The notes: generated by a model not told the origin, from the sequence alone. Shown: positions 20,051 through 31,076, counted from the first letter of the stretch. The stretch: 64,000 nucleotides of DNA from Aurantiochytrium sp. KH105 (GCA_003116975.1 BGKB01000004.1:124001-188000); one strand, 5' to 3'. A program made the numbers and translations.

Positions 20051-21196
20051 GCTGCCCTGAGCGCGAGCGCGAGGGCGCGGTCTCACAGACCGCGCGAACT
20101 TGCGTGGTCTGCGTTGGCGTCCCGCACGATGCCTTGGACCAAACGACCAGCGTCGAGCCAACGCCCGCAAGAGGACGGGACGGGGAAGAAGCGCGCCCGC
20201 CGCCAGTCCTGCTGGCCAGACGCCCTGCGCCGCGCTGCTCGCCGCCGCACGCCCGGCCGGACGCGGCAGGCCTCGCGAGAGCGCTGTATCAGGGTCTGGC
20301 CGCCCAGACGCCCGCGGCACGGTTTTTTTCCATGCCCAGCGTTTTAGGCCTCGCGCGCGATTTTTCCCTCTGCGTCGCCTAAATTTAGCCTAACCTCCGC
20401 CGAGGTCTCTCGATCTGGGAGATTGGTCGTCGCAAGAGCTACGGAAGGGAAGGATAGAAAAAGGGAGGCAGGGAATAAATCGAGGAGGGTGGGTGGGGAA
20501 AAGGGAATAAATGGTCATGGCGGTGGACAATAGGCCTTGCGAAAAAATAAAAAGTTGATAATGCAGACTTGACCTCCTTCTTGATGTAACGAACACATTC
20601 TGCCAAGTCTGTAGCTATAACGAGTCACTTTTTTTCCATTCATGCAAGGAAGGTTCGTAGAAATTTGTAGAGATACTCTTTTCTCCAAAAACAAACTATG
20701 ATTCGTGTGCTTTGTCGTAGAAAACCAGGTAAGAAGCCTCGCAAATAAGCCTTGGGGAAGAGCAAGGAAAGGAAAAGGTTTTCTGGTTCTTTCCGTGTGC
20801 GCAAAACCTGTAAAGCTAGTTTCTTCTAATGCCAAGCCCTTGCGTCTTCTTTCTCTCAAGCGCGAGAATTGGATTGATCGTGTTCTCTGTCGTAGAAAAC
20901 CAGGCGAGGAGTCTCGCAAATAAGCCTTGTGGAAGAGCAAGGAAAGGAAAAGGATTTCTGGTTCTTCTTATTTGCATGAATGTAGAAGAAGAGAGGAGAT
21001 CTAGCGGGTGTCCTTTCAGAGTCAAAACCGCAAAGAGACCGTAGACTCGCTGCCCTCGCGAAGCGCGACAGGTCGACGTAGAACCAAGGAAAAGGGAAAA
21101 CGTGAAGTTTGACACCGTGGCGCGCAATTATGTTTGTATGTGCAATCTAATGACATGAAGGGAAGGCCGGCCTGGGGAGAGTATGCCAAGGCAGGC
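20051..21196. other. Intergenic region upstream of cyclin
   Basis: 1.15 kb. The first 330 bp upstream of the cyclin are very GC-rich and probably promoter/5' UTR. 20.4-21.2 kb is AT-richer and holds an 89-bp imperfect direct repeat. No gene is supported. Confidence 0.4.
20704..20967. repeat. Two-copy 89-bp direct repeat
   Basis: Copy 1 is 20704-20792 and copy 2 is 20879-20967, offset 175 bp. They share TGTCGTAGAAAACCAGG, CTCGCAAATAAGCCTTG and GAAGAGCAAGGAAAGGAAAA, with scattered substitutions and no length change. The 86-bp spacer is unrelated. This looks like a local segmental duplication. Confidence 0.88.
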
Positions 21197-22885
21197 TCAA
21201 GTATGGAGACCCCGCTGCGGGGTCATGACGAGCGGGCTCGTGACGGGCGTTGCGTCGACGCTCGTGCGGTGGCGGGTACTGCTGCTGCTACTGCTGCTGC
21301 TGCTGCTGTGACGATGGAGTGCCGGCGTGTCGGCCTCGCTCTCTGCCGAAGCGTCTTCTGCTTCGGCATCATAGCTGGGGACAACCGGGGACGCCGACGT
21401 CGGGCGCTCAGGAGTTTTCACCATCTCGTGACGGAGCGCGTCCAGGTCGCGCGGGTTGCGCTTGGGCTTGACGGGTTCCGGCTCGCGGCGCACGCGTACA
21501 ATGCCGGGAGAATAAAATGCCGCCGGGCCCACAGCTGCCGGCGAGACCATGCCAGCAAGGCGCCCCGAGCTGACATTGCCGCGACTCGCTGCGGGACTGG
21601 CGCTATTGACCGTGTTGGCTGCGTTGGCGAACCTTGCAATCGTTGCAGGAAGGCCTCTAAAGCCAATGGACGCGCCGGGACTCATGCTTCCAATGCTCGA
21701 AAACCGTGTGCGCCCTTGGGTCTGCTTGGTGCCTTGGAAGAGCCTGCGCTGTGCACGCCTTCTCCGGCGGCGCTCCATTTCTATGGCCGGGTCCTGCGTC
21801 GATGTGCGGCGACGGGACCGGCGATTATGCGACGAGATCACGCCTCTGTACTTGTCGACAAGAAAAGCACGAGAGGCAGGGGATCGAGAAGACGTTGACG
21901 TCGAAGTGGCCGTGAGGCTAAGGTGGCGGCGGCGGTGGCGGCTCCGGTGCCAGCGGATGCTGGAGTTCACCTCGCGCCCCACTTGGCCGATTTCGTCTCC
22001 GTCTTCTTCGTCGTCCTCGTCGTTATCAGAGTCATCATCGTCGTACATTACGTGGCGGGCGTGACGGTGATTATATTGATGATGATGATGATGGAACTGG
22101 CGACGACGGTCGCCCTCGTACATGTCGACGTCGTCGTCACCATCTTCGACTTCGTCGTCGTCATCGCTAAAGACAATGGCATGGCGAGCGCCAAGCTCGC
22201 GACGGATCTGGTACGAGGCGCGTCGTGCAGACCTGCGCTGGCGGGGCAACGTGGGCTCGCCGTCGACCTCGAACTGATTGTATTCATCGTCATCAGCTGC
22301 ATCGTCCTCCTCGTCGTCGGTCGCTTCCACGCGCGTACGACGGGCACGTGTCCGACGGGATGCCGACCGCACAAACGATCTCGATACTTGCTCGTGGCGC
22401 GGTTCGAGGTTGGTGTGAGCAAGGCCGAGGCCGCGGTCCCACCCACGATGGTAGTTATCATTACGGTCAATGGCGATGGCCGTCCTGGCGATGGCAATGC
22501 AGTCTGCCACGAGAGAGCGCTGCAGTCTACTGACTTGGCGCTCTGACCTCATCATGGACGGCGCCAGAGCTGCTGAAGTGGTCGTGATCGCCGTCGTTGA
22601 AGGAGCAGCGCCAGAAGACGACGACGAAGAAGAAGAAGAAGAAGTCGACGACGACGACGACGATGAGGACGACGCTGCCGCCGCCGCTGCCGCCGCTGCT
22701 GCCGCTGCCGCCCGCGCCGAGTTGCCGGCGATGAGGGGCAGCATCACCGAGCACCAGTGCTGGTCCTCATCGAGCTGCTGCGCCCTTGCCTCGGCTCTGC
22801 TCGTCCCCTCTCCGCGCGCCTGTCTCGCCGCGGAGGTTAGGTTCGCAGGCCCGCCTCCTCGTTTCGCCGCCATCGGCATCGCCAT
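21197..22885 (-). CDS. Low-complexity acidic/His-rich protein, unknown
   Basis: A predicted 562-residue protein with no recognised domain. From the N terminus it has an Ala run then Ser runs (about 60-95), basic patches rich in Arg (RRTRARRTR), long Asp/Glu tracts (DDEEDDAADDDE and others), a histidine cluster (HHHHHQYNHRHARH), a further Arg-rich region (RRRRRRAQRR), and a Ser/Pro-rich tail with several TP/SP sites. Alternating acidic and basic tracts suggest a nuclear or RNA/chromatin-associated disordered protein, but this is inference. The frame runs up to TTG 22918; ATG 22885, followed by two further in-frame ATGs, is chosen. The long uninterrupted frame across changing composition supports coding, though low complexity weakens this. 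Confidence 0.55.
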   Translation of the reverse strand: MAMPMAAKRGGGPANLTSAARQARGEGTSRAEARAQQLDEDQHWCSVMLPLIAGNSARAAAAAAAAAAAAASSSSSSSSSTSSSSSSSSSSGAAPSTTAITTTSAALAPSMMRSERQVSRLQRSLVADCIAIARTAIAIDRNDNYHRGWDRGLGLAHTNLEPRHEQVSRSFVRSASRRTRARRTRVEATDDEEDDAADDDEYNQFEVDGEPTLPRQRRSARRASYQIRRELGARHAIVFSDDDDEVEDGDDDVDMYEGDRRRQFHHHHHQYNHRHARHVMYDDDDSDNDEDDEEDGDEIGQVGREVNSSIRWHRSRHRRRHLSLTATSTSTSSRSPASRAFLVDKYRGVISSHNRRSRRRTSTQDPAIEMERRRRRRAQRRLFQGTKQTQGRTRFSSIGSMSPGASIGFRGLPATIARFANAANTVNSASPAASRGNVSSGRLAGMVSPAAVGPAAFYSPGIVRVRREPEPVKPKRNPRDLDALRHEMVKTPERPTSASPVVPSYDAEAEDASAESEADTPALHRHSSSSSSSSSSTRHRTSVDATPVTSPLVMTPQRGLHT

Positions 22886-24391
22886 CCAGCAAATGCCGCA
22901 CGCTCGCGCCGCCAGCAAGCGCGCACGCGACGCGGCTGGCCGAGCAGCAGGCGCGCGGTGGCAGCAGGCGGGCAGTCTCGGGCCGCACGCCGCCGCTCGC
23001 GGCTGCCTCGCCTCGCCTCGCCTCCGCTCGCGCGTCTAACCGCGGCTCTTCGGGCTCTGCCGCGCCTGCGCTACTCAACCACCTCGCCCGCCCTCCTTCG
23101 CTCCCTGCCTCCGCACGCGAGCTAACTACGGGGGACGCGCGCCGCCCGTCCCCGCGCGGCGGTTTGCCGCACTTGCGCGCGCGGTTTGCCGCACTTGCGC
23201 GCGCGGTTTGCCGCACTTGCGGCGCCGCGCCGCGCACTGCGCCGCGCACTGCGCCGCGCCGCCCGCGCCGCGGGAAAAAACCCGCCCGCTGGGGCGCCCA
23301 ACGACGGCCACGGCGACGGCCTCGGCGAGGGCCACAACGACGCGCGAGGGCCGCTCAACCGCCGGGCGAGAGGGACGGCGAGGAAAGGAAAGGAAAGGAA
23401 AGGAAACCTGCGCCGGGTTTCCGGTGGTCGGTGGGTTGGCCGGCGTCCGCAGCGCGACGAGTCGCGGAGGAAAAATCCTGCCAGGATCGGCGCCAGGATC
23501 GAGCAAGATAAAGAGTTCGAGGAGGCGGGAGCGCGTGGGTCACGCGTGGGACGCGCCGTCCATGGACGACTGGATCGCCTGCGCTGGCTGCCACCTTGAA
23601 GAGGCGCGCCGCAGGCGGGAAGATCGAGACCGAGGCTGGCCGGAGCCGTCCTGACGAGACTGTTTTGGCCGGCGCGAGCGCGTGGATGGGCGTGGGGATG
23701 GCGGCGGCGGCGAGGCCGGAGACAATGAATGGCTCGAATCGAGCCGCCTTCGGCTCGATGGGATGCAGTGCTTTGCTTGCTCTGTTCGCTTGCTTATTGA
23801 TGAGCGAAGAATCTAACGACCGGAGCAAGCAAGGCAGGTAGGTAGATGGGCACGACGGGTGGGGCGTGATCGAGTGGATGCATGGGCAAGGATGACCAAC
23901 TGTAAAGACTAACGACCTCTCATGCGCGTCGCGCGTTGCATCGCCTTCTTGCTTGCGATGGATGGAAAAGAGTAGCGCTAATAGAGGGGAGATACCCCAG
24001 GTATACATACCACTAGCAGAGCGTGAAATCAACCGACAAGAACGTCTCGCAGTGCATGCACGTATGCGAGCGAACGTAGATCAGAGCATCGTCGCGACTG
24101 TCGACTCGTCTTCGTGTTTACGATGGGATGGAAAGGGCAGCGTTGATCGATTGATCGCGAGAAAACAACCACCAAGAACTTTCGCATGCACGCTTGCATG
24201 CATGTATGCATGCATGCGAAAGTAGATGAAATCATCATCGTTATGGCCATGGCCAATTCATCCATCCTGTTTTCGGGGAAGAGGCCGTTGGTATAAGAAT
24301 CATTTATGGAAAGAGAGAGATGTCAGAAGTTACAGAGAAAAGGAGAAGAAAGACTAGACACAGATAAAGCAGATAGACAGCAAGAGATCAG
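22886..24391. other. Intergenic region upstream of the low-complexity gene
   Basis: 1.5 kb. 22.9-23.4 kb is extremely GC-rich and includes a tandem TTTGCCGC array (separate entry) and GGAAA repeats at 23383-23403. 23.7-24.39 kb is less biased, with ATGCATGC-type runs at about 24185-24225. No gene is supported. Confidence 0.4.
23158..23229. promoter_or_regulatory. Triple TTTGCCGC sites, 22-bp spaced
   Basis: TTTGCCGC occurs at 23163, 23185 and 23207, exactly 22 bp apart, inside a tandem unit GGTTTGCCGCACTTGCGCGC. TTTGCCGC fits the E2F/DP consensus TTTSSCGC. It lies about 280-340 bp upstream of ATG 22885. Function as E2F sites is inference. Confidence 0.45.
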
Positions 24392-25315
24392 CTAGACCAT
24401 GTCCATGTCCAGAGGCTTGAGATCAATATGGCTATCCTCGTCGCCAGCTTCGATGCCTTCGATTCGCGACGAATAGGCGGGCGGAAACCAAAAGGCACGG
24501 CGATACCATTTCCACTTGTGCAAAATGTAGGCACCATAGAGCAAGAAGCAAATAGAGACAAACATGGCAATGACCGAATCGAACCACCACATCTTGGGAT
24601 GGTCTTCGTGCACCGAGATGGCAATAATGGCACTGAGACTGAGCATTGCAGAACCCGCGGCAGCCACGGCGTCCTCAAAGAGGGCATTACTTTTCAACTC
24701 AATACCGACATGTGCCTTGAGCAGACCGAGAATGCTCAGAGCAAGGAAACTGAAAACACTGACAACAAGGATACCCGTCTCATCAACGGTCTTGCTCTTG
24801 CCCGCAAGGTGCACGCAGGAGTCAATAAAGACGATAATGCCCGTGGCAAGCAGCGAGAGTCCGATGAGGGCCTGGGCGCGTCCCTCGCGACGCTTGTGGA
24901 CTTGGTCATCGTGGGTGGCCCCTTGGAACCTCCAGAGGATGACAAAGCTGCTCAGGATATCGACGAGGGCCTCGAGGCCATAGGCAAGCATGAGCGCGCT
25001 GTGGCCCCCGACAGCGAAGCCAATGCCTACAGATGAGGTGATGATCGTGAGCGCGACGGACAACCACGAGAGCACGCGCGCCTCCACGGTCGTGGGGTAT
25101 CTCCATCGCTGCAGGGAGCACAGGTTTGTGAACATACCGCAGCGGCCATGGGCGCGCAGTTCGCCCACGTTGGTGGCGTGGCGCCCAGGCCCGCTATCGC
25201 TGTCGTCCTCGTCGTCCTCCTCGGCCTCGCGCAGGACCTCGTCTAGTTCGCCCATGTCGTTCGCGGCGGCGTTTTCCGCCGACTCGCCGCCGCTTCCACC
25301 GCTGCGCGTGAGCAT
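24392..25315 (-). CDS. TMEM163-like zinc/cation transporter
   Basis: A 307-residue membrane protein with an acidic cytosolic N terminus and six hydrophobic helices. Helix 2 contains GLEALVDILSSFVILWRF, the motif with metal-binding acidic positions typical of TMEM163 and related cation diffusion facilitators. Later helices include IGLSLLATGIIVFIDSCV, ILVVSVFSFLALSILGLL and DSVIAMFVSICFLLYGAYIL, the last starting with the WWFDSVIA metal-site segment. TMEM163 proteins move zinc across endosomal or plasma membranes. The start is ATG 25315, MLTRSGGSGG. There is no His-rich loop like that of classical ZnT proteins. The family is reasonably sure; the metal is inferred. Confidence 0.78.
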   Translation of the reverse strand: MLTRSGGSGGESAENAAANDMGELDEVLREAEEDDEDDSDSGPGRHATNVGELRAHGRCGMFTNLCSLQRWRYPTTVEARVLSWLSVALTIITSSVGIGFAVGGHSALMLAYGLEALVDILSSFVILWRFQGATHDDQVHKRREGRAQALIGLSLLATGIIVFIDSCVHLAGKSKTVDETGILVVSVFSFLALSILGLLKAHVGIELKSNALFEDAVAAAGSAMLSLSAIIAISVHEDHPKMWWFDSVIAMFVSICFLLYGAYILHKWKWYRRAFWFPPAYSSRIEGIEAGDEDSHIDLKPLDMDMV

Positions 25316-26083
25316 GCTGTCGCTCGCTCTTGCGCGCGTTCACGTAGCTGCCTATCTGTCTGCGCGACTGTCGGCGGTGCGAGTCTGGCTGCGCGCGCGC
25401 TGTCTGGGGCCGCTGCGCCGCGGGCTGTGCTGGCTGTGCCACTGACATGTATAGTAAATTGATAGAAGCTCAGGCGAGCCTGGCGACGCGTGATGACCTG
25501 TGAGTTGATGATGCGGTAGCCGTGTCGTCACGAAGGAGAAGCGGAGGTGGAGGAGGAGCTCGCGGCTTTTGCAAAAGTTAAGATGCCATTGCTGGTGATG
25601 ATGTGTGGAGTCTACACAGAAGCCGCACCATTGCGGCTACTATGAAAGTTCTTGTATGCGTATGCGTGAATGAATCGATTCCTGAGGAGGATCGGCGGGA
25701 CGATTTTCTGCTTCAACATCATCTTCTTCTTCGGCTTCTTCTTCTCCAAACTCCTCTTTGTCATTTTTGTCTAAATGAGGACCTTTGAATCAAGACGATG
25801 TCGCCCGTAGCATACCAAAATCTGGTTTTAGCAAAAGGTGACATACGTTTTTTCTTTTTTCCTTTTTACAATGACAGAAGCGACAGACCTTGGTCTGGTT
25901 TGAGTCTCGGTACTTTGTATCCGGTGTACGATGGCCCCGAATCGAAAAGGTCTTCGCTAGCGTTGCAGAGCAAGCAAACCATTGCCACACCAGCACGGAA
26001 GACCGTTATGATGAGACTGAAGTTCACAAGCGTGATTTTTTCACGGCGTTGGCGATGCGAGCAAGAGCTTCACGCATCGAATT

Positions 26084-26263
26084 ATGGGTCAGTTGAAGTC
26101 GCAAAACACTGCAGTTGCTGCAGCTGCACTGCAGCTACAGCTGCAGGCGGCGCAGGAGCACGCAAACGCGAACGCCAAGTCTTCGAAGACCACCACAAGC
26201 GTGCCGGCGAGGGCCGGTGCCGCTACCGCTCTCCCTTCGTCTCGTGTGCGTGGCGATCTCTGA
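26084..26263 (+). other. Candidate 59-codon small ORF, possibly frameshifted
   Basis: ATG 26084 opens a 59-codon frame beginning MGQLKSQNTAVAAAALQLQ, Ala/Gln-rich then Ser/Thr-rich. The MG start would permit N-myristoylation. It ends at 26263. An overlapping frame shifted by one base reads VAISDEFVDFLINSNAK (26250-26300) and looks more protein-like than chance. Either a splice I cannot place or a sequence error could join them. No family was recognised. Confidence 0.25.
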
Positions 26264-26443
26264 CGAGTTTGTCGATTTTCTGATCAACAGCAATGCAAAG
26301 GTGTGTCGCGCGCAGTCGCGCAAGGGTCCGAGATTTTTCTCAGACTGGAGCGGTCGCTTTCATCATCGCCACACGCGCAATCGGAAGATGCGCCTGCACA
26401 CGCGCCAGCCAGCAAAAGAGCGAGAGAGAGAGCGAGCGCGCGC

Positions 26444-26445
<2 letters not shown>

Positions 26446-26477
<32 letters not shown>
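26446..26477. repeat. GA dinucleotide array
   Basis: About 15 uninterrupted GA units, flanked by GCGCGCG and AGGAAGAG sequence. Confidence 0.9.
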
Positions 26478-26838
26478 GAGAGATCAGACGGCAAGGCTGG
26501 AGCGGCCGTGAGCAAAAAAAGTAAACATGACGATGATGACGAAGATGATGATGCTGGCGAGGTCGAGAAACAAAAGAAAAAATGATGATGATTATGATTG
26601 AAGAAATGATGAAAGTAAGTTACACAGAGTTTCACAAAAATGTTCTTCCTGAGCTAAAGACCGGGACGGGCCAAAGAAGTGCAGACAGACAGAGCAAGCC
26701 GCGTCGTAGACAGAGCCAGGCGTAGTAAATTGCAGGGCAGAACAGGGCGGGCAGGGGCGGTGCGTAGCATAGTCATAGAAAAAAGAAAACAGAGAAAACA
26801 ACGGAATCGCTTGCTTGCTGGCTTGCTCACTCGCTCGC

Positions 26839-27562
26839 TCACTTGGCGGCTGCGACAGCGTCTGCTTTCTTCTCCTGCTTGACGGCGGCGCCCTTTTTCG
26901 AGTTGCGCTCTTGCTTACGGAGAATGGAAATGCGCCACTTGACAGAGTACCATGAACGGTGCGGTACAAGGCGCTGAATGGCGGCCCACTTGTTGCCAAG
27001 ACGCTTATGCGCCTCGAGAATGGTCTGCTCCTCGACCGCGGTCCAAGGAGCATCATTCTGAATGCTGGGGTCGAGACGAGACGTGTAGCGATCGCGGCAC
27101 TGCTTGCCAGTGCGGCCGGGGATGTGGCGGGCAATTTCGCGCCAATGCTTGCCACACTCCTCGACGGCAGCGACCAGCGCATCGTCCTCTTCTTTGGTCC
27201 ACTTGCCCTTTTTGATGCTCGGGTCGAGGGCCTTGTGCCAGCGCTGCGAGCACTGGTTCGGGGACTTGGAGTTGTTGAAGTGGTGGGAGATATCGCTCCA
27301 GTGGCCAAGGCCGTACTTTTTAACGAGCGTGATGAGCAAGGCATCTTCCTCGGGGGTCCACAGCCTGCGAAAGCAGATCTTGCTGCCCGAGAGCGCACGC
27401 GTCGTCTTTTCCTTGACGCGCATGGCGTCATGGGCGGCGGCCGCGGCCGCGGCTCCCGCTGCTGCTGCCGAGCCAAAGTTATCAGGCTGCTGGCCTTGCG
27501 CATGCGGCATGAGTGGCATAAAGGGCATGTGCTGCGGTGCCATCATTGGCGGGTACATGGGG

Positions 27563-27604
<42 letters not shown>

Positions 27605-28629
27605 GGATTGAAGGCGCGCGAGGCGGGCACGGGAGGAATCTGGATGTTCGAATGATGGTGGTAAGGGCCAGAAGAGCTCCCGTACGCGGAGGGCGGGAGC
27701 ACCGAGTCAGAGAGAGCACGATTGCAGTTGACGACCTCTTCAATGTTCTCGGGCGCGAGCATCTGCGAGGCGGCCCACATGGCATCGGCCTCGGAAGACC
27801 AGGTGTTATCTTGTTCTTGCGAGTTCGTGTATTGCATCGCGTTCATGTCCGAAGAAAGGTCGAGCATGGATAGCTTGGCCTCGGTCTCGGCCCCCGAGTC
27901 GTGCTGCGAGGAGTCCCAGTCAAAGGTGCCCCGGAGTGAGTAGGCCGGGGTGGTATCATCGCTGTTGCCAATGAAGACCGTGTCGAGTCCATTGCAAATG
28001 GAAAACGTCGAGGAGCGGCGCGAGGAAATGTCATCCTCGTGCGAGTGCAATGCGTGCCCCTCGTCCGCGTCGCTAGCGCCGGGGCTGAGCGGGGACTGAA
28101 TGGTGAGCGGGTCAAGTGCTGGGCCTTGGCGCGTGGCAGCACCCTTGGAGTGCATGTGCTGTCCGGGGTGGAAGTGGGCTGCCGAGTCGATGCTGCTAGT
28201 GGCCGTGGCCGTGGTGGCGCTACTGCTGCCTCCAAAGGAGAGAGCGCCGTCGTGCTCGTCACAGACATCGGACTCGTCGTCCTCGTCCGAGTCGTATTCG
28301 TTCTCGCTCGATCCAGAGGAGATTTCTAGGGAGGGAACGCGGACGACCTGAAGGGAGCGAACTGTAGTGCTGCGCTTGCGGGATCGACCTCTCTCGGCAA
28401 GGGTACCTTCTTGGTTGCCGAGCTTGCGCTTGGAGGAGGACTGTCGCATGAGTGGGGGGCGTCCTTTGCCTGGTGGCGCGCTGAGGGGTTCCGATTGTTC
28501 TTGCTCTGTTGCGTTGTTGGCGCCTTTTGCAAAAGCTGCCTGCTGGCGCGGATCGATCTGCATTTTCATGTCGGGCACAACCAGGCTAAGGTCGCTGCCG
28601 GCGGCAAAGGTCCCAAGTCGCTTGCTCAT
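26839..28629 (-). CDS. Three-repeat MYB transcription factor
   Basis: A 596-residue protein with a C-terminal R1R2R3 MYB domain. R1 (about 421-470) starts RRLWTPEEDALLITLVKKYG. R2 (about 471-522) has GKWTKEEDDALV and the typical HIPGRTGKQCRDRY recognition helix. R3 (about 523-572) starts APWTAVEEQTILEAH but its third helix, PHRSWYSVKWR, departs from the usual form. The N-terminal 420 residues are disordered, with acidic and Ser-rich tracts, a uninterrupted polyglutamine run of about 13 residues coded by CAG repeats (about 27563-27603), and Met/Pro/Gln-rich sequence. Three-repeat MYBs often control G2/M genes in plants and animals; that role here is inference. ATG 28629 starts MSKRLGTFAA. A 6-kb gene-free stretch lies upstream. 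Confidence 0.92.
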
Positions 28630-29191
28630 CGTCGCGGCGGTGTATGTGCTTGCCGTCTCTCGGTTTCGCTCGGCTTGGCGAACTGGATGGATGTTAGCGA
28701 TTTGGTGACCCTTCTCACTCGCTCGCTCTTTTCTATCGCAGCGCTATGTTTTGCTCTGCCCTTGCTGGGGCTTTCACTCTTGCTTCCGCTTGCTTCCCTC
28801 TTGCTGTCCTGGACTTGGACTCTTGTTGGTTGGTTTCCTCACCCTCTCTCTCTCTGTCTCTCTGAGAGTCTTTTGCTTGCTTTTCTTCTACTCTTCTCGT
28901 TTGCTCCTTGCTTGCTGCCTTTGCCTCACGATCCGGTACAGTGCGGTGCAATGCTGTGCAATGCAATGCAGAGTAAGGGGACAAAGGAAGGAAGAATGCA
29001 ACGTATGTAGCTTTTGCGAGAGAGATTGCAGTCGCAGACTCGCGCCTGCGCTCGCTCGCTCGCTCTGTTCTGCTCCGCTGCTCGCGAGCGTGCGGGCCTC
29101 GCCGCACTCAGCTCACTCGTGCGCTTACTGCGTTCGAGGGTGCAGCAGAGGTAGGCCGACCTCGCTCGCTCGTGCCCTGAAGCGGGATGGG

Positions 29192-29220
29192 GCAAGCAAG
29201 CAAGCAAGCAAGCAGGCAAG
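29192..29220. repeat. AAGC array
   Basis: Seven AAGC-type units ending in an AGGC variant. Confidence 0.9.
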
Positions 29221-30183
29221 CTAGCTAGAGGTCGCCGCGGTTGGTTTTGGTCTTGGCGTCTCGCTCGCGGTGCGATGGATGGATGAGTCGAGGCGAAGCG
29301 AAGCGCGACTGCCTCGCTCGCTTGCTCGCTCGCTCGCTCGCTGAAGGCCGCCTGAATGGACGCGTCGCGGCGTCTGGACTCGCGGGGGCGTGGACCAACC
29401 GGCCGCTCGCCGGAAATTGGACTCCGTCTGCGTCGCGCTAGATAGACAACGCACGGTACCGGCGCGGTGCGTGAGTTTGAGAATTGGACGCCGCCGCTGC
29501 GCCGCCGCGCCACGCTCCCTGCCTGCCCCCCCCTCCTCGATCCCACACCTCCCCCACCCCTCCTCCCTCTCTCTTTCTATCTACCTTGGCCAACCGCCTT
29601 CCTACTCGCGGCGCTGCCGAACTGCTAGCCAGCACTGAGCGCAGAGGGCAAGAGAAAGCTGCAGACTGCCGAAGCCACTCCCGCACCTCCCCTCAGTCTC
29701 TCCCGCAGCCGGAGCGGCTGGGCCAATCTACTCCGGCCGCCCCGGCTCGCCCCGGCGCGGCGCGGCCATCGCGGCGCCCTCTCTGCGCCAGCCCGCAGCG
29801 CCGCTGTGGTAGAACTTGGATTGAATTCTGCCGGCGCATGAAACTGGCCGCTGGCCCACCTGCTCAGGGCACCATGCCAGGGCGACCTGCACTGCGGCCT
29901 CGCGCAGCCCGCACCTGCATGGACGAACGACTTGGACCCGGCCGGCCGCACCGAGGCGGTCCGAGCCCGCCGGCCGCGCGGATCCAGCCGTCTTGGCCGC
30001 GCCGCGCTGCCAGCAGCCAGGGTGCGGACGGCGTGGGTTCACCCCGAAGCGTACGGGCGTGCGGAGGGAAGAAAAAAGGACGAAAGAGGGTTGGAAGGCT
30101 CGCCATGGGGTCCGTGCAGCAAGAAAGCGCAGTACAGAAGAAGAAAGCAGGCAGAGGAAAGGAGAGAAAGCCAGGATCTTGGG

Positions 30184-30222
30184 GCAATGCAAGCAATGCA
30201 ATGCAATGCTCTGCAATGCAAA
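30184..30222. repeat. GCAAT pentanucleotide cluster
   Basis: AAGCAATGCAATGCAATGC and imperfect neighbours. Similar GCAAT runs recur near 28941-28975 and 31200-31230, and in reverse near 31585-31600. Confidence 0.8.
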
Positions 30223-31074
30223 TGGAGTGGAGTAAAATGGAACAGCATGAAATTGAATGGAATGGAGTGTAACGCACGCGGGAAAGCAGCTAGTAGCTGT
30301 TGCTGCGAAGCTAGCGAGTTGCAGCTGCAGCTGCAGTTGCAGCTGCAGGCGGGCGCGGCGCGACCCCCCTCCCACCCACCTCTTTCCCCCGGGCGCGCGG
30401 AGCCGCCACTCCTCTCTCCATCTCGTGGACCACCGCGGCGCGGCGGCGCTACGTCTGTCGGCTGCACTCCGTGAGTCTGTTCGAATGGAAAGGATTTGAG
30501 ACACGGCGGCGCGGTCTCGTCAGTCTCATGCGGCTGGCGCTTCCTCTGGCTCCTCGCCCTCCTCTTCCCTCTGTCCCCTCAGCAGCCGACGGGCGACTGC
30601 GGCGGGCGCGACTTGTGCACGGCGCCGCGCTCCCCACTGGGGGAGAAAGAGGCCGGCCTCGAGCCGCCGGCGAAGTGGTTTGCCCGCAGTCGGACCCCGC
30701 GGCGCCAGTGTGTTTAGCAGCAAAGGGGGGGCGCGAGAGGCGGTCTGCACAGCGGGCGCGCACCATCGCGCGGCGAGAATCCAGCTAGTTTCCTCGCGGA
30801 GGGAGGCCAGCCGTGCCGCCGCCGCTGCTACTGCTGCCTCATCAGACGCTACGCTACGCTCGCGCGACAGCGGCACGCCTCGCGGCGGTGTTGGAGACCT
30901 TAGCGCGCGTGAGTCCAGGCTTGCGTTCTTGGCCTGGGCCTCCCCGGCTTCCACCTGGCTGCCGGCGGCCAGGGGAGACGGGCGAAACTTGAAGCTAGCT
31001 AGCTTGCCCAAGAGCGAGCTGCGGTCCGTTTCGATTCTTCTTCGCATTTGATCAGGATTGGATGACTGATTGGA

Positions 31075-31076
31075 AC

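Larger units (their letters stand above)
25316..26838. other. Intergenic region with a small coding candidate
   Basis: 1.5 kb between the TMEM163-like gene and the MYB 3' end. It has TTCTTC runs near 25720-25750, a plus-strand small ORF at 26084 and a GA array at about 26446-26477. 26480-26838 is AT-rich with GAT triplets and is probably the 3' flank of MYB. Confidence 0.4.

Noticed and set aside
20051..20320. 90-codon N-terminal extension of the cyclin
   Set aside because: It begins with GTG and is Arg/Ala/Pro-rich GC noise; ATG 20050 precedes normal disordered cyclin sequence.
29484..30504. Overlapping 258-262-codon frames on both strands
   Set aside because: Both are composition-driven, start at weak contexts and lack any recognisable domain.
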